Assembly (NCBI GenBank): GCA_021847385.1
Contig: JAJZTV010000012.1
Location: 1-19,887 of the forward strand
DNA from: Pseudomonadota bacterium
GTDB taxonomy: Bacteria; Pseudomonadota; Gammaproteobacteria; Burkholderiales; Thiobacillaceae
Direction: 5' to 3'
Length of the DNA: 19,887 nt
Shown here: positions 18,658 to 19,887 of the stretch, one piece after another
Position numbering within the stretch: the stretch's first letter is position 1
How the letters are laid out: the number at the start of each line of letters is the position of its first letter
Translations under genes and position numbers: made by a program
Notes under the pieces: model-generated
Told to the model about the DNA's origin: nothing
The model's input: the letters and a program-made list of their open reading frames with translations, nothing else
Database searches by the model: none

Positions 18658-19521
18658 CTAGCCCGGCTGGCCGAACAGGTGGTCCACCTCTTGGGCATCG
18701 AAGCGGTAGTCATGATTGCAGAGGTCGTCATGGATATGGATTTCCCCGTGCTCGCGCAGGATGGCCTCGCATTCGTGCCGGCCCAATGCGCGTAGCATAT
18801 TGCCTACCTTGGTGCGATCTTCTGGGCAATGGTAGGAGACGCGTCGAGGGTCGAACACCCGGATATCCTCTTCCGCAAATAACCGGCTCAGCAGTTGGAC
18901 CGGCGGCAAATCCAGCAATTCTTCCGGGCGTGCCGTGTCGGCAAGTAGTTGGATGCGGTTCCAACCATCCGGATCGCGGTTATCGGCATCCGGCAGTTTT
19001 TGCAGGAACAGCCCGGCGACGCAATCCTCGCGTGCGGCGAGCAGTAGGCGTGCCGGCTGCTGTTCGGAACGGGTCAGATAATGCTCGAATATCGCGGCCA
19101 CGCTGTCGCCGTCGAGCGGCACGATACTTTGATAGGGCTGGGCCATGCTCGCGGCATCGAGGGTGAGTGCCAATTGGCCGTGGCCCAGCAGCTCGGGTAT
19201 GGGGGCATCGGCCAAGTCCGGTGCCGCGTGGGCCATGCCGCGTAACCGCAATTGTTCGTCGCAGTCGATGACCAGCAGCTTGACCGGCCCCGAACCCTTG
19301 AGCTGAAAGGTCATGCGTCCGGCCTGTTTGAGATTGGACGCGATCAGCGCCGTCACGGCGCTCATTTCGCCCAGTAGTTGGCGCACAGGCTCGGCGTAGC
19401 GACGGCGAGCCGACATCTGCCGCCAACTCTCATGCAGTTGGACGACGGCACCGCGGATATCGAGTGCATCGAACAGGAAAGGCCGAACAAGGTCGCGTGG
19501 TGGTTCAAAGCTTTCCGACAA
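18658..19521 (-). CDS. hslO: Hsp33-family chaperone HslO with altered zinc/redox switch
   Basis: Hsp33 is a cytosolic holdase chaperone switched on by oxidation of four zinc-bound cysteines. This 287-aa protein shows the family fold (PVRQLLGEMSAVTALIAS, GRMTFQLKGSGPVKLLVIDC, and RVGNM-like KVGNMLRALG). The switch region normally reads CxC...CxxC. Here it reads YHCPED with C232 and E234, and HDDLC with D265 and C268. These positions coincide with Cys232, 234, 265 and 268 of E. coli, so Cys234 is replaced by Glu and Cys265 by Asp. A nearby extra Cys lies in GRHECEAIL. The start is TTG (complement of 19519-19521) with GGAG 6 bases upstream; it gives the usual N-terminus (DLVRPFLFDALDIRG), and the first ATG would cut into the fold. 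Confidence 0.92.
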   Translation of the reverse strand: MSESFEPPRDLVRPFLFDALDIRGAVVQLHESWRQMSARRRYAEPVRQLLGEMSAVTALIASNLKQAGRMTFQLKGSGPVKLLVIDCDEQLRLRGMAHAAPDLADAPIPELLGHGQLALTLDAASMAQPYQSIVPLDGDSVAAIFEHYLTRSEQQPARLLLAAREDCVAGLFLQKLPDADNRDPDGWNRIQLLADTARPEELLDLPPVQLLSRLFAEEDIRVFDPRRVSYHCPEDRTKVGNMLRALGRHECEAILREHGEIHIHDDLCNHDYRFDAQEVDHLFGQPG

Positions 19522-19611
19522 GGAGGGCTCCAGTACGGGAACGGTTCAATCCTGCTATTTTATCGGTTCGGGCCGGTCAGGCGAATTCCGATTCTCGTAG
19601 GAGACGTGAAG

Positions 19612-19887
19612 ATGCGACTTATGACTTGGAATATCCAATGGGGACGCGGTATGGATGGCCGGGTTGATCTCGCCCGGATTCATGCGACGATCGTAGGCCA
19701 TGGCGAGTTCGACGTGATCTGCTTGCAGGAGGTGGCGGTCAATTTCACCGAATTGCCCGGTAGCCAGGGCGAGGATGAAGTCAGCGAGCTGTACCGCTTG
19801 TTCCCCGACTATTTGCCGGTCTATGGCGCGGCCGTGGATTTGCCCGCCGCAGCCGGTGGCCGCAAGCTGTTCGGCAATCTGATCCTG
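19612..19887 (+). CDS. Endonuclease/exonuclease/phosphatase-family protein, 3' truncated by window edge
   Basis: The first 92 codons of an open frame encode MRLMTWNIQWGRGMDGRVDL and later DVICLQEVAVNF. TWNIQ (catalytic-site Asn) and LQEV (metal-binding Glu) are the first two motifs of the EEP superfamily, which includes exonuclease III-like nucleases, sphingomyelinases and inositol phosphatases. The rest, with the His and Asp motifs, lies outside the window, so the substrate class cannot be decided. The ATG at 19612 has AGGAGA (19599-19604) 7 bases upstream; an in-frame GTG at 19606 is too close to that site. The gene is divergent from hslO across a 90-base gap. Confidence 0.85.
   Translation, partial: MRLMTWNIQWGRGMDGRVDLARIHATIVGHGEFDVICLQEVAVNFTELPGSQGEDEVSELYRLFPDYLPVYGAAVDLPAAAGGRKLFGNLIL

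Overview
The window is about 20 kb of bacterial chromosome, GC-rich at roughly 60% by eye, with tight housekeeping gene packing. The gene families and their order (minor pilins then birA-coaX, bifunctional mnmC, hslO) point to a Gammaproteobacterium or, more likely, a Betaproteobacterium. The rhodanese-TusA-DsrE2 cluster suggests it can oxidise reduced sulfur. This placement is inferred from gene content; no rRNA is present.

Layout. (1) 2-5578, + strand: the end of a type IV pilus minor-pilin operon, pilW (5' end outside the window), pilX, pilY1 and a pilE-like pilin. (2) 5658-7521, + strand: birA, coaX and a 61-aa membrane protein, all overlapping. The last looks like the N-terminal stub of the SPOR-domain protein often found after coaX. 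(3) 7566-10178, - strand: alaS, convergent with the previous block. (4) 10257-11634, + strand: a regulated sulfur-transfer cluster of single-domain rhodanese, TusA-like sulfur carrier and DsrE2-like protein. It has a sigma70-like promoter whose -10 is covered by a perfect inverted repeat, and it ends in a strong terminator. (5) 11829-14450, + strand: two tandem FadL/OmpP1-type outer-membrane channels, each followed by its own terminator. (6) 14461-19521, - strand: mnmC, a two-TM GGDEF-EAL protein and hslO (Hsp33). (7) 19612-19887, + strand: the start of an endonuclease/exonuclease/phosphatase-family gene that runs off the end.

How the parts may work together. The rhodanese passes sulfane sulfur as a persulfide to TusA, with DsrE2 as a further carrier; this trio is known from sulfur-oxidising bacteria. 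The two FadL-type channels directly downstream could bring a hydrophobic substrate across the outer membrane, possibly zero-valent sulfur or polysulfane, but this is a hypothesis from adjacency only. The pilus genes and the GGDEF-EAL protein concern surface behaviour.

The points most worth checking are: the operator over the rhodanese promoter; the pairing of the sulfur cluster with duplicated FadL channels; an Hsp33 in which two of the four zinc/redox-switch cysteines are replaced by Glu and Asp at the exact switch positions; and the SPOR-less stub after coaX.
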